From a virus, in IMG/VR virus record IMGVR_UViG_3300020200_001050, positions 1 to 64,000 of that record: DNA of 64,000 nucleotides; one strand, given 5' to 3'. This document shows positions 22,487 through 31,131 of this stretch, in pieces (within the stretch, counting starts at the first letter, position 1; each line of letters begins with the position of its first letter). Position numbers and translations under genes: made by a program. The notes under the pieces are model-generated. The model was not told the DNA's origin. It saw only the letters and a list, made by a program, of their open reading frames with translations, and made no database searches.

Positions 22487-23346
22487 TGATATGTCTCCTC
22501 AATTAATGTTTTCCATTCGGGGACTCGATCATACTGATGAACCAAATAAAAGGGTGTACCATGTTCAGTGCAAATCATTCCATCTTGAAGAATTGGTTGC
22601 CCCTCCAGAAGATGCGACTGAAACTCTAGAAGTTTATTGGGGTCTTTCGTCGTGCCTAATTGTGCAGCCCACGCATCATTTGCTACCGTAAATCGAGTGA
22701 TATCTCGATACGCAGCGGTATGAATTAGAATGTTGACAGCCGCTTGATCTGGACCACCCCCACCAGGCACATGCATCGGTGCACCCAGACAAGAGAGATA
22801 AACACTCAAAAAGAAGTCTAAAATATATGAAAATCGTCCAGAGAGTGTTCCCGCATTGTAGATGTAATTGTCTTTGTGACAATCATAGAGTAAAGAACCA
22901 AATGATCTATACAGATTGTTTCGCCCCCATGGTTCATCGCGATAGCGAATGGATTCACATGCAACGTTAATCTTATATGGATCAATAAGATTCTGTTCTA
23001 ACCATTCAGAAGGATTGCGCTGAAACACGACATCCTTCACATCCGTGGCAATCACATAACGATAATCTGTTTTGTTTTCGAGCTTATTGAGAAAATACCA
23101 CATGTGCAAGAATCGCTCTCGCACAACATTGAAATCACCGTTATATGTTAAATCTTTGGTGTCTGGGTTTTGATGGAATGCCAGAATCATGTAGCCACGC
23201 TCAGACAATTCCTTCACAACATCCAGTTTAATATTGTAACACAGTAACGCTTTCGCGCCAGTGAATCCACAGCGATCTAGCGAATTGACCCACGTTTTGA
23301 TTTGTGGGAAAGAATAATCTGTGATAGCACCAATCACAAGATCCAT
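22483..23346 (-). CDS. Glycosyltransferase-like protein (GT-A)
   Basis: The 287-residue product contains RYVIATDVKDVVFQRNP near 95-111, where TDVKD plays the DxD role, and GGGGPDQAAVN near 195-205, typical of the acceptor-binding glycine/proline-D-Q motif in GT8/GT-A-like families. It is the first gene of the cassette in transcription order and is preceded by the CTAAATA motif at 23371-23377. Likely role in glycan building. Confidence 0.75.
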   Translation of the reverse strand: MDLVIGAITDYSFPQIKTWVNSLDRCGFTGAKALLCYNIKLDVVKELSERGYMILAFHQNPDTKDLTYNGDFNVVRERFLHMWYFLNKLENKTDYRYVIATDVKDVVFQRNPSEWLEQNLIDPYKINVACESIRYRDEPWGRNNLYRSFGSLLYDCHKDNYIYNAGTLSGRFSYILDFFLSVYLSCLGAPMHVPGGGGPDQAAVNILIHTAAYRDITRFTVANDAWAAQLGTTKDPNKLLEFQSHLLEGQPILQDGMICTEHGTPFYLVHQYDRVPEWKTLIEETYQ

Positions 23347-23370
23347 AATAACCTCATTATCTTCTATGAA

Positions 23371-23377
23371 TATTTAG
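23371..23377 (-). promoter_or_regulatory. Possible late-type motif CTAAATA
   Basis: CTAAATA on the minus strand, 25 bases upstream of ATG 23346. Same variant at comparable distance before gp19 and uvsW. It may start the glycan cassette late in infection. Confidence 0.35.
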
Positions 23378-23386
23378 TTAAACTTT

Positions 23387-23659
23387 CTACGCTCTAGTGA
23401 GTGTTAGAATCTTTTTAATTTGATCCTCTAACAATGCCTTTCTATTCGGCCAATAGATATAGGCTTTGTCTGATGTTTTTAACATCTTGACCAAGAACGG
23501 CATCACCATCTTTTCGACTTGTTGAAGACGTTCCTTGAGTTCCTCTACAGTGTCAGCTGAATCTGAAATTGCTTTATTATATTCTTCCTCAGATACAGCT
23601 GAAAATCCAAATGCGTCATCGTCGTATTCTTTGATAATTTGTGATAAATCTATTGCCAT
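23387..23659 (-). CDS. Small conserved phage protein (DDDAFGFSAVSEEEY)
   Basis: A 90-residue acidic/helical protein with DDDAFGFSAVSEEEYN near the N-terminus and helical C-terminal half (LKERLQQVEKMVMPFLVK). Recurrent in cyanophage-like myoviruses from memory; no function assigned. Probably co-transcribed with the downstream glycan cassette or with the upstream ligase-like gene. Confidence 0.6.
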   Translation of the reverse strand: MAIDLSQIIKEYDDDAFGFSAVSEEEYNKAISDSADTVEELKERLQQVEKMVMPFLVKMLKTSDKAYIYWPNRKALLEDQIKKILTLTRA

Positions 23660-23696
23660 GAAAAACCTCTTTCAGTTTTGATTTCTTCTGTGAGTT

Positions 23697-24923
23697 TCAT
23701 TTATCCCAATTTTTCGTCGTTTGAAAATTTGCTCTCGAAAATTCAAGACGATCTACCAATTTAACAGCATTTCCCTTTTTTAAATTCACTGCTACAAATC
23801 CCTCTGGTGTAGTTGCTTTGAAGCCGTTATCTGTGCGTAAAAACGTTCCCAAACTTTTTATTTCTTGAATCTTTCTGAGTATAAGCAATTTTGCCTCAAC
23901 TAGCGAATTCATCAATTGAATTATTGCTACTAATGAAGCATAGTTGGCGCGCAAAAAACTGATCGACTGTGTTTTTTCTTTCGTCCGATTAGTTTTAGTG
24001 TCAGCCTTTTTCGCACCCAAAACAGTTTGATTTAATTCAGTTTCATATGTTCGAATAAATTGATTGACAAACAGAGGTGGTTTCTCAATGCTCTGCCCCA
24101 AACGAATTTGCGAATTCTGAAACTTCTTTAGCGCAGCAACGATCTTTTGTTGAACAAGCAATTGCCCCATAAATCGTGGAGGAATTGTGTGTAACAAACG
24201 TCCCGCACCACTCAACACATCGGTAATCTCATTGGTTTCCTGTTGAGTGAAGTTTGCGCTTCCTGTTGCATCCACAAAAGAAGCATCGCGAAACCAGACA
24301 GACTTGGTTTGCTTCAGATTTGAAATATCAACATTGAAAGAGGCTTGCATATCACTAATCGTTTTTCCCTGATAGGACGTATGAAAGATAATTCCCAGTT
24401 CAGCATCGCGCATTCGTGTCACTAATGAGGAATTAGCAGGAACCGCATATACAATTGTGTTCGGTTGAAATGTGAAATATTTCACACCCTCAATCGTTTC
24501 AGGCTTCAGGTCCCCTTTGGTAAAAAGTAAATCACCTTGAAGAATGCCTTTAATCCCAAGTCCTGAAAGATGTCGTAGCGCAACTTTTAACTTGTCATTT
24601 AACCCAGGATTTGGGTGATTGGCATCAATATCCGCATCTGTAAAGTTGAGCTTGGATGCTTTTGCAAAGACTGACTTGGTCCCCACAAAGAACTTCTTGG
24701 TTTCTGGATCAATGCCGCAGATAATCGCCGGTGCACCATCCCACTTCGTTGTGATGTTCACCTGACGATCTGCATCACCGGAGAGCATATCGCGCAGAGA
24801 ACGAAGAAAATTAATCGCCTCACGCGCACCAGCGATGCCACGATTAAGAACTTCGTCCTCAATATGCTCAAGGTGAACATTCTTACCCTCTTTGCCCTCG
24901 GTTAAAAATTCTGTAAAGTTCAT
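23697..24923 (-). CDS. DUF6267-like protein with ligase/nucleotidyltransferase motifs
   Basis: The 408-residue protein shows an ordered set of covalent nucleotidyltransferase features: TTKWDGAPAI with K60-W-D-G63 (motif I, KxDG), FFVGTKS at 78-84 (IIIa-like), LQGDLLF at 128-134 (motif IV-like) and EGFVAVNLKKGNAVKLVDR at 374-392 (motif V-like, with paired lysines). This is the core of DNA/RNA ligases and capping enzymes. Phage members of this family are usually listed as unknown (DUF6267-type). The likely action, adenylylation of a nucleic acid end, is inferred. A TATAAATA promoter is 36 bases upstream. Confidence 0.7.
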   Translation of the reverse strand: MNFTEFLTEGKEGKNVHLEHIEDEVLNRGIAGAREAINFLRSLRDMLSGDADRQVNITTKWDGAPAIICGIDPETKKFFVGTKSVFAKASKLNFTDADIDANHPNPGLNDKLKVALRHLSGLGIKGILQGDLLFTKGDLKPETIEGVKYFTFQPNTIVYAVPANSSLVTRMRDAELGIIFHTSYQGKTISDMQASFNVDISNLKQTKSVWFRDASFVDATGSANFTQQETNEITDVLSGAGRLLHTIPPRFMGQLLVQQKIVAALKKFQNSQIRLGQSIEKPPLFVNQFIRTYETELNQTVLGAKKADTKTNRTKEKTQSISFLRANYASLVAIIQLMNSLVEAKLLILRKIQEIKSLGTFLRTDNGFKATTPEGFVAVNLKKGNAVKLVDRLEFSRANFQTTKNWDK

Positions 24924-24958
24924 TGTTGCCCGCCCATACCTCTATAAATTTCTTAGAA

Positions 24959-24966
24959 TATTTATA
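24959..24966 (-). promoter_or_regulatory. T4-type late promoter TATAAATA
   Basis: Exact TATAAATA on the minus strand between the methyltransferase stop (24962 region) and the ligase-like ATG at 24923, 36 bases upstream of that ATG. Confidence 0.6.
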
Positions 24967-26230
24967 CTGTTAAAAATGCCTCTAGGGTACTCTTTTTGTT
25001 GAATTCATAGTCAGAACTAGACTTACGAAAGACCCACACCGGCTCAATGAACACCTTTTCCAGTTTTTCTGCGTCAGGTCTTGCCACCATACGCATACCA
25101 ATCTTCCCAATATAATTGGATTCTGGTAATGCAGCAAAATGGTCTACCATGTCATCACACAGATTCAATCTCCCACCACTCTTTGCTTTCGGTTCAATAA
25201 TATTGATCATCATAAACCCATTTTGTCGAATTGTCGTCCATACCATCTCTGTCACTTTAAAGAAAAAATCATACTTCCAACGGTCAAATGAGTTATATCT
25301 TGACCAAGATTGGTCAGATACCGCATCAGTATCAGACGCATACCGTTCCGTTTCAAAATACGGTGGTGATGTGAAATACAAATCAAATGTATCTGTGTAC
25401 AACGACCAATTTACATCTTCTGAGGGTTTACGCCAAATCTTGACTGTCTTTTTCCCATGACATTCAAAATAATTTTCTTGCTCAATGAGTTGTGGGGTGT
25501 CACCAATAATTTTTTCATATTCTACACATTGTTTTTTGTAGACTTCAAACACATCTGGGTTTGGATCACACCCCACATATAGTTTGGTTTTTGGTGTGCC
25601 ATAAAACCCAGCCAGCCGATCCCCCCAACCACAAGAGGTATCTAAGATGTTTTCTGCACGATGACGTTCATACAATGCTTTGGCAACTGATGGTTTGAAC
25701 TGTGTTGCAGTATATGCGCCAATTCTGAATGCTTCTCGAAATACGGCATCATCAATACCACTATCTTCCATAACACCAGCTCTCCAAAAGTGCCAATTCA
25801 TCTTTGCTAACTTGTCTTCATTAGACCATATTTCCATCGGTGATTCTTCATAAATTGAACCGCACTTCATACGATTTATTTGTTGAAAATAATCGGAAAT
25901 ATCATTGTAATAATGTGACCTATCAATTACACCTAATGGTGTATCTTTATATTTGTAGTCATATCGTTCCGATACAACATCAAAGTCTTTGTATAACGTT
26001 TCCATCGATGTGTTATAGAACTCATAAAACAACTCACACATATCTTGTTTGGGAATTATTTTCAATGGAAACTCGGTGCCCACTTTTATTATAAAAGAAG
26101 CTAAAGAATCTCTGATGTCATCTTTCTCATACTTACTAATCAGCGCATTCCATTCTTCTTTTGTTAGATTAGGAATTTTTCTTTGATCTTGATGCTGACC
26201 AAAATAATCTACTATCTCACTTAATATCAT
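24962..26230 (-). CDS. Orphan DNA methyltransferase (TSPPY type)
   Basis: The 422-residue protein has a SAM-binding DTSCGWGDRLAGFYG near 197-211 and a catalytic TSPPYF near 290-295. The S/TSPPY variant is typical of N4-cytosine or N6-adenine amino methyltransferases acting on DNA. No restriction endonuclease gene lies beside it, so protection of phage DNA from host restriction or a regulatory mark is likely. Long N-terminal helical region (about 1-150) may serve target recognition. Confidence 0.8.
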   Translation of the reverse strand: MILSEIVDYFGQHQDQRKIPNLTKEEWNALISKYEKDDIRDSLASFIIKVGTEFPLKIIPKQDMCELFYEFYNTSMETLYKDFDVVSERYDYKYKDTPLGVIDRSHYYNDISDYFQQINRMKCGSIYEESPMEIWSNEDKLAKMNWHFWRAGVMEDSGIDDAVFREAFRIGAYTATQFKPSVAKALYERHRAENILDTSCGWGDRLAGFYGTPKTKLYVGCDPNPDVFEVYKKQCVEYEKIIGDTPQLIEQENYFECHGKKTVKIWRKPSEDVNWSLYTDTFDLYFTSPPYFETERYASDTDAVSDQSWSRYNSFDRWKYDFFFKVTEMVWTTIRQNGFMMINIIEPKAKSGGRLNLCDDMVDHFAALPESNYIGKIGMRMVARPDAEKLEKVFIEPVWVFRKSSSDYEFNKKSTLEAFLTV

Positions 26231-26272
26231 CTTTGCACACCAACGACCTTATTCTTTGTGCGCATGTTTAGT

Positions 26273-26848
26273 TTAAACATAATGCAGATAAGTGCCAATA
26301 ATATACTTGGTCTCACTAATGGGTTTGGTCCCCGCATGAGGGAACATCCAGAGCGGTGGAAACATCAATAAAGTACCTTGTAGGGGTTTAACAATTCTCG
26401 TTGATCCATCATGAGATAAATCAGGAAACACCGTTTCACCCCCCGCATCAACGGTATTCAAGTACCAAAAGCAGACCAAAAATCGTCGGGCGGATGAATG
26501 ATCACCTACATCCACATGCAATTGAAATTCTTCACCGGTCTGAGGACGATAGCGTTTAAGACGAATCTGTTCAAATCCATATTGTTCTGGAAACTGTCGT
26601 AAATTAAGACTGAGATCCTTACAATACTGAGGAATCATATCTATTGTCTTATTCACCAATAAATCATGAATATCCTTCCACGTTGGAACAACACTAATGT
26701 TAATCTCCGTGAATGACCGATGCCCCGCTAAGAACACCTGCTGTTGGTGTTCTGAATCACTCTCAAATCGCTCAATAATACGAGCACAAACATCCGACTC
26801 CAGTGACTGCGAATACTCACACACAAAATCATTTAATGTTCTCATCAT
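26273..26848 (-). CDS. 2OG-Fe(II) oxygenase, prolyl-4-hydroxylase-like
   Basis: The 191-residue protein has LHVDVGDH near 115-122 (H-x-D iron ligands) followed by ARRFLVCFWYLN, VDAGGETVFPDL and FPHAGTKPISETKYIIGTY near 169-187, giving the distal His and the Lys that binds 2-oxoglutarate. This is the P4H/double-stranded-helix layout. Substrate unknown; phage protein or base hydroxylation are options. Ten bases separate it from the exported protein gene. Confidence 0.85.
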   Translation of the reverse strand: MMRTLNDFVCEYSQSLESDVCARIIERFESDSEHQQQVFLAGHRSFTEINISVVPTWKDIHDLLVNKTIDMIPQYCKDLSLNLRQFPEQYGFEQIRLKRYRPQTGEEFQLHVDVGDHSSARRFLVCFWYLNTVDAGGETVFPDLSHDGSTRIVKPLQGTLLMFPPLWMFPHAGTKPISETKYIIGTYLHYV

Positions 26849-26858
26849 ATACTGATGC

Positions 26859-27722
26859 TCATTTCAGCCATTTAAATTCATAGCGCATTTGAATCGCTAT
26901 GTATTTCTGAATCAGCCCATTTTGGTCGAGCGGTATGTCCTGTTCATGTAACACAGACAGTTCGTAATTATTCCATCGCAGAGCGAGACCGATTATCCAG
27001 TCTAACTCAGTTGGGGTAAACATGTTGCTTTTTGTCCGATCAGTTAACCAGTTGGTGTCGAAAAAAATGATGACTTGGTTTTTATATAGATCAAGATCAC
27101 CATGTGCAACATAGCGAAAAAGAGCTTGCCCAGTATTGTCGGGACGGGCAAAATGATTTTCATTATAAAACAACCAGCCGTTACCCATGTAAAAGGTTAA
27201 GTTCTGATTAGGAAATCGTTGTCGCCACCAATCATATTGATTACTTGGTGTGAAGTTAAAATTGACAAGTACGTCTGCGTAAGTCTGCTTGATGCCTTTC
27301 CTGTCCAATGGCACGTCTTGTTCATATTGTACTCGCCAATTCCATTGCCGAGCGGTTCCGGTGAAGGTGAAAATCTTAGTCCATTCGGAAAGCTCGATAA
27401 AACCATTCCCACGATCTGAGAAAAAGTTTTGATCTGTATAGAACTGCAGATAGTCGCCAATAAGATCGGTTTCTAGGTGAATCATATACCGCATTCCTAT
27501 CAGTCCGCTGTTGTCGGGACGTGAGGCAAAGGTTGGGTTGTATGGATACGTCGCAGTTAGTAGATAACCTTTCAACCAAGTGGCACTCTCGTCTAGTTGA
27601 TCGTTTAGTGTAGGAAGTGGACGGCCGTGTTTTTCCATCGCCTCTAGAGGAGAGGGGCACAACAGCAGCAGAAAAATTATTATCAGCGTTTTCAATAACG
27701 GCAAATATTTACTAATAATCAT
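26859..27722 (-). CDS. Exported protein with two tandem homologous domains
   Basis: The 287-residue product has a signal peptide (1-28, hydrophobic core TLIIIFLLLLCPSP, cleavage near EA-M) and two copies of an approximately 107-residue domain at about 50-157 and 177-284. Shared elements are ARPDN-G, RY-x2-H-x3-DL, F-x-D-x-N-x3-DR, and EQD-PLD-x2-G-x2-Q-Y. Alternating hydrophobic residues suggest beta strands, possibly an outer-membrane barrel or periplasmic beta protein. Its ATG shares a base with the helicase stop (TAATG), so it is translated with replication genes. Function not recognised; envelope modification or superinfection exclusion are options. Confidence 0.7.
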   Translation of the reverse strand: MIISKYLPLLKTLIIIFLLLLCPSPLEAMEKHGRPLPTLNDQLDESATWLKGYLLTATYPYNPTFASRPDNSGLIGMRYMIHLETDLIGDYLQFYTDQNFFSDRGNGFIELSEWTKIFTFTGTARQWNWRVQYEQDVPLDRKGIKQTYADVLVNFNFTPSNQYDWWRQRFPNQNLTFYMGNGWLFYNENHFARPDNTGQALFRYVAHGDLDLYKNQVIIFFDTNWLTDRTKSNMFTPTELDWIIGLALRWNNYELSVLHEQDIPLDQNGLIQKYIAIQMRYEFKWLK

Positions 27723-29104
27723 TATACAATCAATGTCGAATATCGATTTGACTTTTTCTGATCTTCCTGCGCATCTTTATTATCTTTTCCTGAATCACTT
27801 AACTGTTGTGCTGAGTGTTCCACATCATAGAGTTTCATTTTCGCACGATCTACTCCAACCACAAACCGTTTATTGATGGTGGGATCACCATATCGATTTT
27901 TCAACTGTTTGACCATCATTTGATTGAGTTGTTCTAATTCTTCTGTGACAATCAGGGCAAACATAAAATCGGCTGTGGCTGGCAATCCAAACGATTCACT
28001 GGTGTCTGTTAAATCTGGATCAGAATTTGCGAATCCGCTTCGTGTGGTTTGTGTTGCACTCATCAACGGAACGGCAAACTCCACTGCTAGTCCACGCAAT
28101 TCTTCCGCGATACACTTGATGTAGGTATAGGAATTGATCGTGGCACCAGGCTTGACGCGAGATGAGGTGCAAATGTTGATATAGTCCACAAAAATAATAT
28201 CAGGGCGAAAATTCTTTTTCAATTGTAGTTCATTGATCAACGCACGAAAATGGAGCACCGAGGCTGAGGCGGTTGGATATTCTTTGATAATAAGCTTTCC
28301 GTGTGTTCGCGAGCGTAAGGATTGAAACTTGCGTTCATAATCTGCTTTGGAAATCTTCTTTAATGTATTCAAATCCAAATTCAAAAGATTTGCGTCAATT
28401 CGTTCTGCAATACGTTCTTCTGCCATCTCTAGCGTGATATACAAGACATTGTATCCCGCCGAAAGACACGCAGAAGTCATATGACACATGACCAAACTTT
28501 TTCCAACATTGGTTCCACCCAACGCAACATTTAATGTCTTTTTTGGTAATCCACCTCCAGTAATTCGATTAAAGAAATCAAGATCAAATGGAATACGTTC
28601 CTCTTTCTTATGATAAAACTCATATCGTTGATCCGATTGTTCAATATAATCGTGCCCCACGTGTGGATCAAACGACACACCCAGAGCTTTCTTGAGTAAC
28701 TCAGGAATTTCACCCTTTGCGCGGCGATCTTTCTTGTTCTCAAGAATCGCGACTGATTCTAATACTGCGTTGTAAACTGCTTTGTCCTGACAGAACGATT
28801 CGGTTTGAGCAATCAACCAATCACGATTCGTCTCGTCTTGACGATGTTCGTGTAGGGTTGAGAGGAGATCCAAAATGTGTTGAAGCTCATCCTCTCTGAA
28901 TTGCGTCTGCTCCGTAATGGAGATAATCAAAGCTTCATAAGTAGGTGTAGTTTTGTATTTCTCTAGAAAGTTCGCAATAATCTGAAATAAAACCTTTTCA
29001 GACTTTTCAAGAAAATAGTCTTCTTTGAGAAACGGCAAAACTTTTCGCGAGTAAGATTCATCAAACGCTAAGTGGCGCAGAATAATGTGTTCGAGACGAG
29101 TCAT
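27722..29104 (-). CDS. 41: Replicative DNA helicase (T4 gp41/DnaB-like)
   Basis: The 460-residue protein (start MTRLEHII at 29104, AAGGAG upstream) has the RecA-fold helicase core: Walker A GGTNVGKS near 191-198, acidic strand IIFVDYIN (Walker B), and the QTTRSG/ATQTT loop. The N-terminal half is the helical DnaB-like domain. It unwinds duplex DNA at the fork and stimulates primase gp61. The frame upstream to 29143 overlaps the previous gene. Confidence 0.93.
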   Translation of the reverse strand: MTRLEHIILRHLAFDESYSRKVLPFLKEDYFLEKSEKVLFQIIANFLEKYKTTPTYEALIISITEQTQFREDELQHILDLLSTLHEHRQDETNRDWLIAQTESFCQDKAVYNAVLESVAILENKKDRRAKGEIPELLKKALGVSFDPHVGHDYIEQSDQRYEFYHKKEERIPFDLDFFNRITGGGLPKKTLNVALGGTNVGKSLVMCHMTSACLSAGYNVLYITLEMAEERIAERIDANLLNLDLNTLKKISKADYERKFQSLRSRTHGKLIIKEYPTASASVLHFRALINELQLKKNFRPDIIFVDYINICTSSRVKPGATINSYTYIKCIAEELRGLAVEFAVPLMSATQTTRSGFANSDPDLTDTSESFGLPATADFMFALIVTEELEQLNQMMVKQLKNRYGDPTINKRFVVGVDRAKMKLYDVEHSAQQLSDSGKDNKDAQEDQKKSNRYSTLIV

Positions 29105-29396
29105 GCAACTCCTTGTTATCAAGTAAGGAACAGAGAATATCACCCGCTGTCGTATGAAATTCTTGAGTATACCCTATAAATGAGGGGTCTGTCAAGATTT
29201 CTGTAGCAAAATGTAATGTCGCAAACCCCTCCGATTCTGTTAGATAGGACCACCGATAGCGATAACACATACCCGAAAACGGTCCAGTAAGCACTTCAAT
29301 CGATTGCCCAGTTTCATCCTCAGTAATACGATAATCTTTATTCAGAATTTTCTTCGGTGTTGTAGCGTGGGAGAATCGATCCGTAAGCCACTTCAT
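29061..29396 (-). CDS. Conserved small phage protein between uvsX and gp41
   Basis: The frame ends at 29061 and contains DYRITEDETGQSIEVLTGPF and AGDILCSLLDN, which from memory recur in T4-like environmental phages at this exact place. The start is uncertain: ATG at 29396 lies inside the uvsX 3' end, and 29426/29546 would overlap it more. It overlaps gp41 by 44 bases. A promoter-like TTGACA...TATACT lies inside it. Function unknown. Confidence 0.55.
   Translation of the reverse strand: MKWLTDRFSHATTPKKILNKDYRITEDETGQSIEVLTGPFSGMCYRYRWSYLTESEGFATLHFATEILTDPSFIGYTQEFHTTAGDILCSLLDNKELHDSSRTHYSAPLSV
29167..29196 (-). promoter_or_regulatory. Possible sigma70-like promoter before gp41
   Basis: TTGACA (29196-29191) and TATACT (29172-29167) with an 18-base spacer, about 60 bases upstream of the helicase ATG and inside the preceding small gene. 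Confidence 0.5.
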
Positions 29397-30372
29397 ACCG
29401 TTTGCGAATATAATTTTCAAATGCTTCATCTTCAAGAATGTCCTTCCAAAATTCTGTTGTTTGTGTGTTTTCAAAACGAACCTTGGATTTTTCACCCCTT
29501 TTCTGGTACCACCCAGGAGACGGCTTGGTGACAAATTCACCCTCAATCGCTACTTCCAATAATCCTGAATACTGTTGAATCCCACCCTCAAAAGATACAG
29601 TAATTGGAATTTTAGATTTTTCACGGACAAAGCGCGATTTTTCAATATTAATCACAAAATTATATCCAGTGAGTTCTGTGCCATTTTTATCCTGCTGGCG
29701 ACCGATGACCCAGACAGTATCAGACGAATACATCACACCTGTACCCCCAGAGACAATATCTTTGGGATACAATCCAATCTCTTTATAAGTATGATTGACG
29801 ATCAACATCGGAATATCTTTAATACGAAGATGTGGCGTTACCATTCGACACAAAGACTTCACGGCTTTGGCGCGAGTCATATCAGCCACACTTTTGCCCT
29901 CTAGTGCATCCTCCACTTCTTTCTTAGAAGCAAGATTCCCAAGCGAGTCCACGATAATTATCACTCTGGTTTTTGATTGAATGCCCTCCAGTTGTTTCAT
30001 AATATCGTGCTTGAGTTGTTCTACATCCGTAATGGGTGTATGAAATACTCGTTCAGTATCTATACCAAACGTCTTGAAGTATCCCTGTGGCGAACCAAAT
30101 TCAGAATCATAAAACAAAATGACACTATCCTCATACTTCTTTTGATAGGCTGCGCCCATGAGAAGGGCAAAGCACGTTTTAAAGTGTTTTGGAGGACCAG
30201 CAAAAACTGTCAGACCAGGTGTCAATCCACCCCCCAACCGTCCAGACAATGCCACGTTTATCATCGGGACATCCGTTTGGATCATATCATGATCGGTGAA
30301 AAATTTTGATGTGGATAAGACGGACGCAGCATCAATGGTGGTATTTTTCTTGAATTGATCAAGAAGATTCAT
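29338..30372 (-). CDS. uvsX: UvsX, RecA-like recombinase
   Basis: The 344-residue protein has a variant Walker A, AGPPKHFKTC near 58-67, as in T4/cyanophage UvsX, the acidic FYDSEFGSPQG segment, the Walker B-like VIIIVDSLGNL near 140-150 and the NHTYKEIG loop. It forms presynaptic filaments on ssDNA for strand exchange and recombination-dependent replication. Its partner UvsY is at 44922-45389. The 3' end overlaps the next small gene. Confidence 0.95.
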   Translation of the reverse strand: MNLLDQFKKNTTIDAASVLSTSKFFTDHDMIQTDVPMINVALSGRLGGGLTPGLTVFAGPPKHFKTCFALLMGAAYQKKYEDSVILFYDSEFGSPQGYFKTFGIDTERVFHTPITDVEQLKHDIMKQLEGIQSKTRVIIIVDSLGNLASKKEVEDALEGKSVADMTRAKAVKSLCRMVTPHLRIKDIPMLIVNHTYKEIGLYPKDIVSGGTGVMYSSDTVWVIGRQQDKNGTELTGYNFVINIEKSRFVREKSKIPITVSFEGGIQQYSGLLEVAIEGEFVTKPSPGWYQKRGEKSKVRFENTQTTEFWKDILEDEAFENYIRKRYEVAYGSILPRYNTEENSE

Positions 30373-30384
30373 ACGGTATTCCTC

Positions 30385-31131
30385 TCAATGAAATGTAACA
30401 ATATTTGATTTCGGAACTAATATACTTGATTCTACACTCGATGAGGGGGTAAAATCAAATTTTTCTTTGTGTAACAATCCCATATTTACAGCAATCAGTA
30501 ACAAAATAGCCAGCGGATCAAAAACCACAATAATCATAAGAATAACCACTCGCACCGCTTTGTCGATAAAAGTTGACTCGGCTCGATCATACAGAAGTTC
30601 TGCCACATATCGAATAGGTCCAATTTCTGCCATTAGTTTATTTTCGGATTGCTTGAGTGGTAATTTGGCTGTGCCAATATTCTCTAGTTGTTTTTGAATG
30701 CGTTGAAGTTCACGCGATTCTTGTGGAGTCGGGCCCTCAGGACGCTCTGTCTGTTTCAATACAAAATTCATGCGTTTCTGTAACAGTTGTTCTCGCGCTT
30801 CCAACGATTGAATTTGAATCGTCGTAGAGGATGTGACCGAAACTGTTTGAAGATGGGCAGATGATAGAAATCCAAAAATACCCATAGAGGTAATTAACAT
30901 CAAAATAAGAACAGCACCAGTAAAATAACTTTTCAAGACCCAATGAATCTGTGTCCAATTACGATAGAGCCAAGATGCTGTCACTAGTTTGGCAAGTTCC
31001 AGTGTCGATCCCATAATGACAATTGACCAAAATGCACCAGGAAAAATCTGAACCAAACCTAGCACTGAATAATACGCAGCTACACTAGAGAGTAGAATAG
31101 CAGTGACAAATAATATCACTAAGAAAATCAT
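30385..31131 (-). CDS. Multi-span membrane protein with coiled-coil loop
   Basis: The 248-residue product has hydrophobic segments near 1-25, 33-53, 66-92 and 190-222, with a helical heptad-type loop of about 90 residues (LEAREQLLQKRMNFVLKQ...) between the third and the fourth. From memory similar four-span proteins occur in cyanophage-like genomes close to uvsX or gp43. Possibly an inner-membrane factor. It overlaps gp43 by four bases (ATGA-type). Confidence 0.65.
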   Translation of the reverse strand: MIFLVILFVTAILLSSVAAYYSVLGLVQIFPGAFWSIVIMGSTLELAKLVTASWLYRNWTQIHWVLKSYFTGAVLILMLITSMGIFGFLSSAHLQTVSVTSSTTIQIQSLEAREQLLQKRMNFVLKQTERPEGPTPQESRELQRIQKQLENIGTAKLPLKQSENKLMAEIGPIRYVAELLYDRAESTFIDKAVRVVILMIIVVFDPLAILLLIAVNMGLLHKEKFDFTPSSSVESSILVPKSNIVTFH

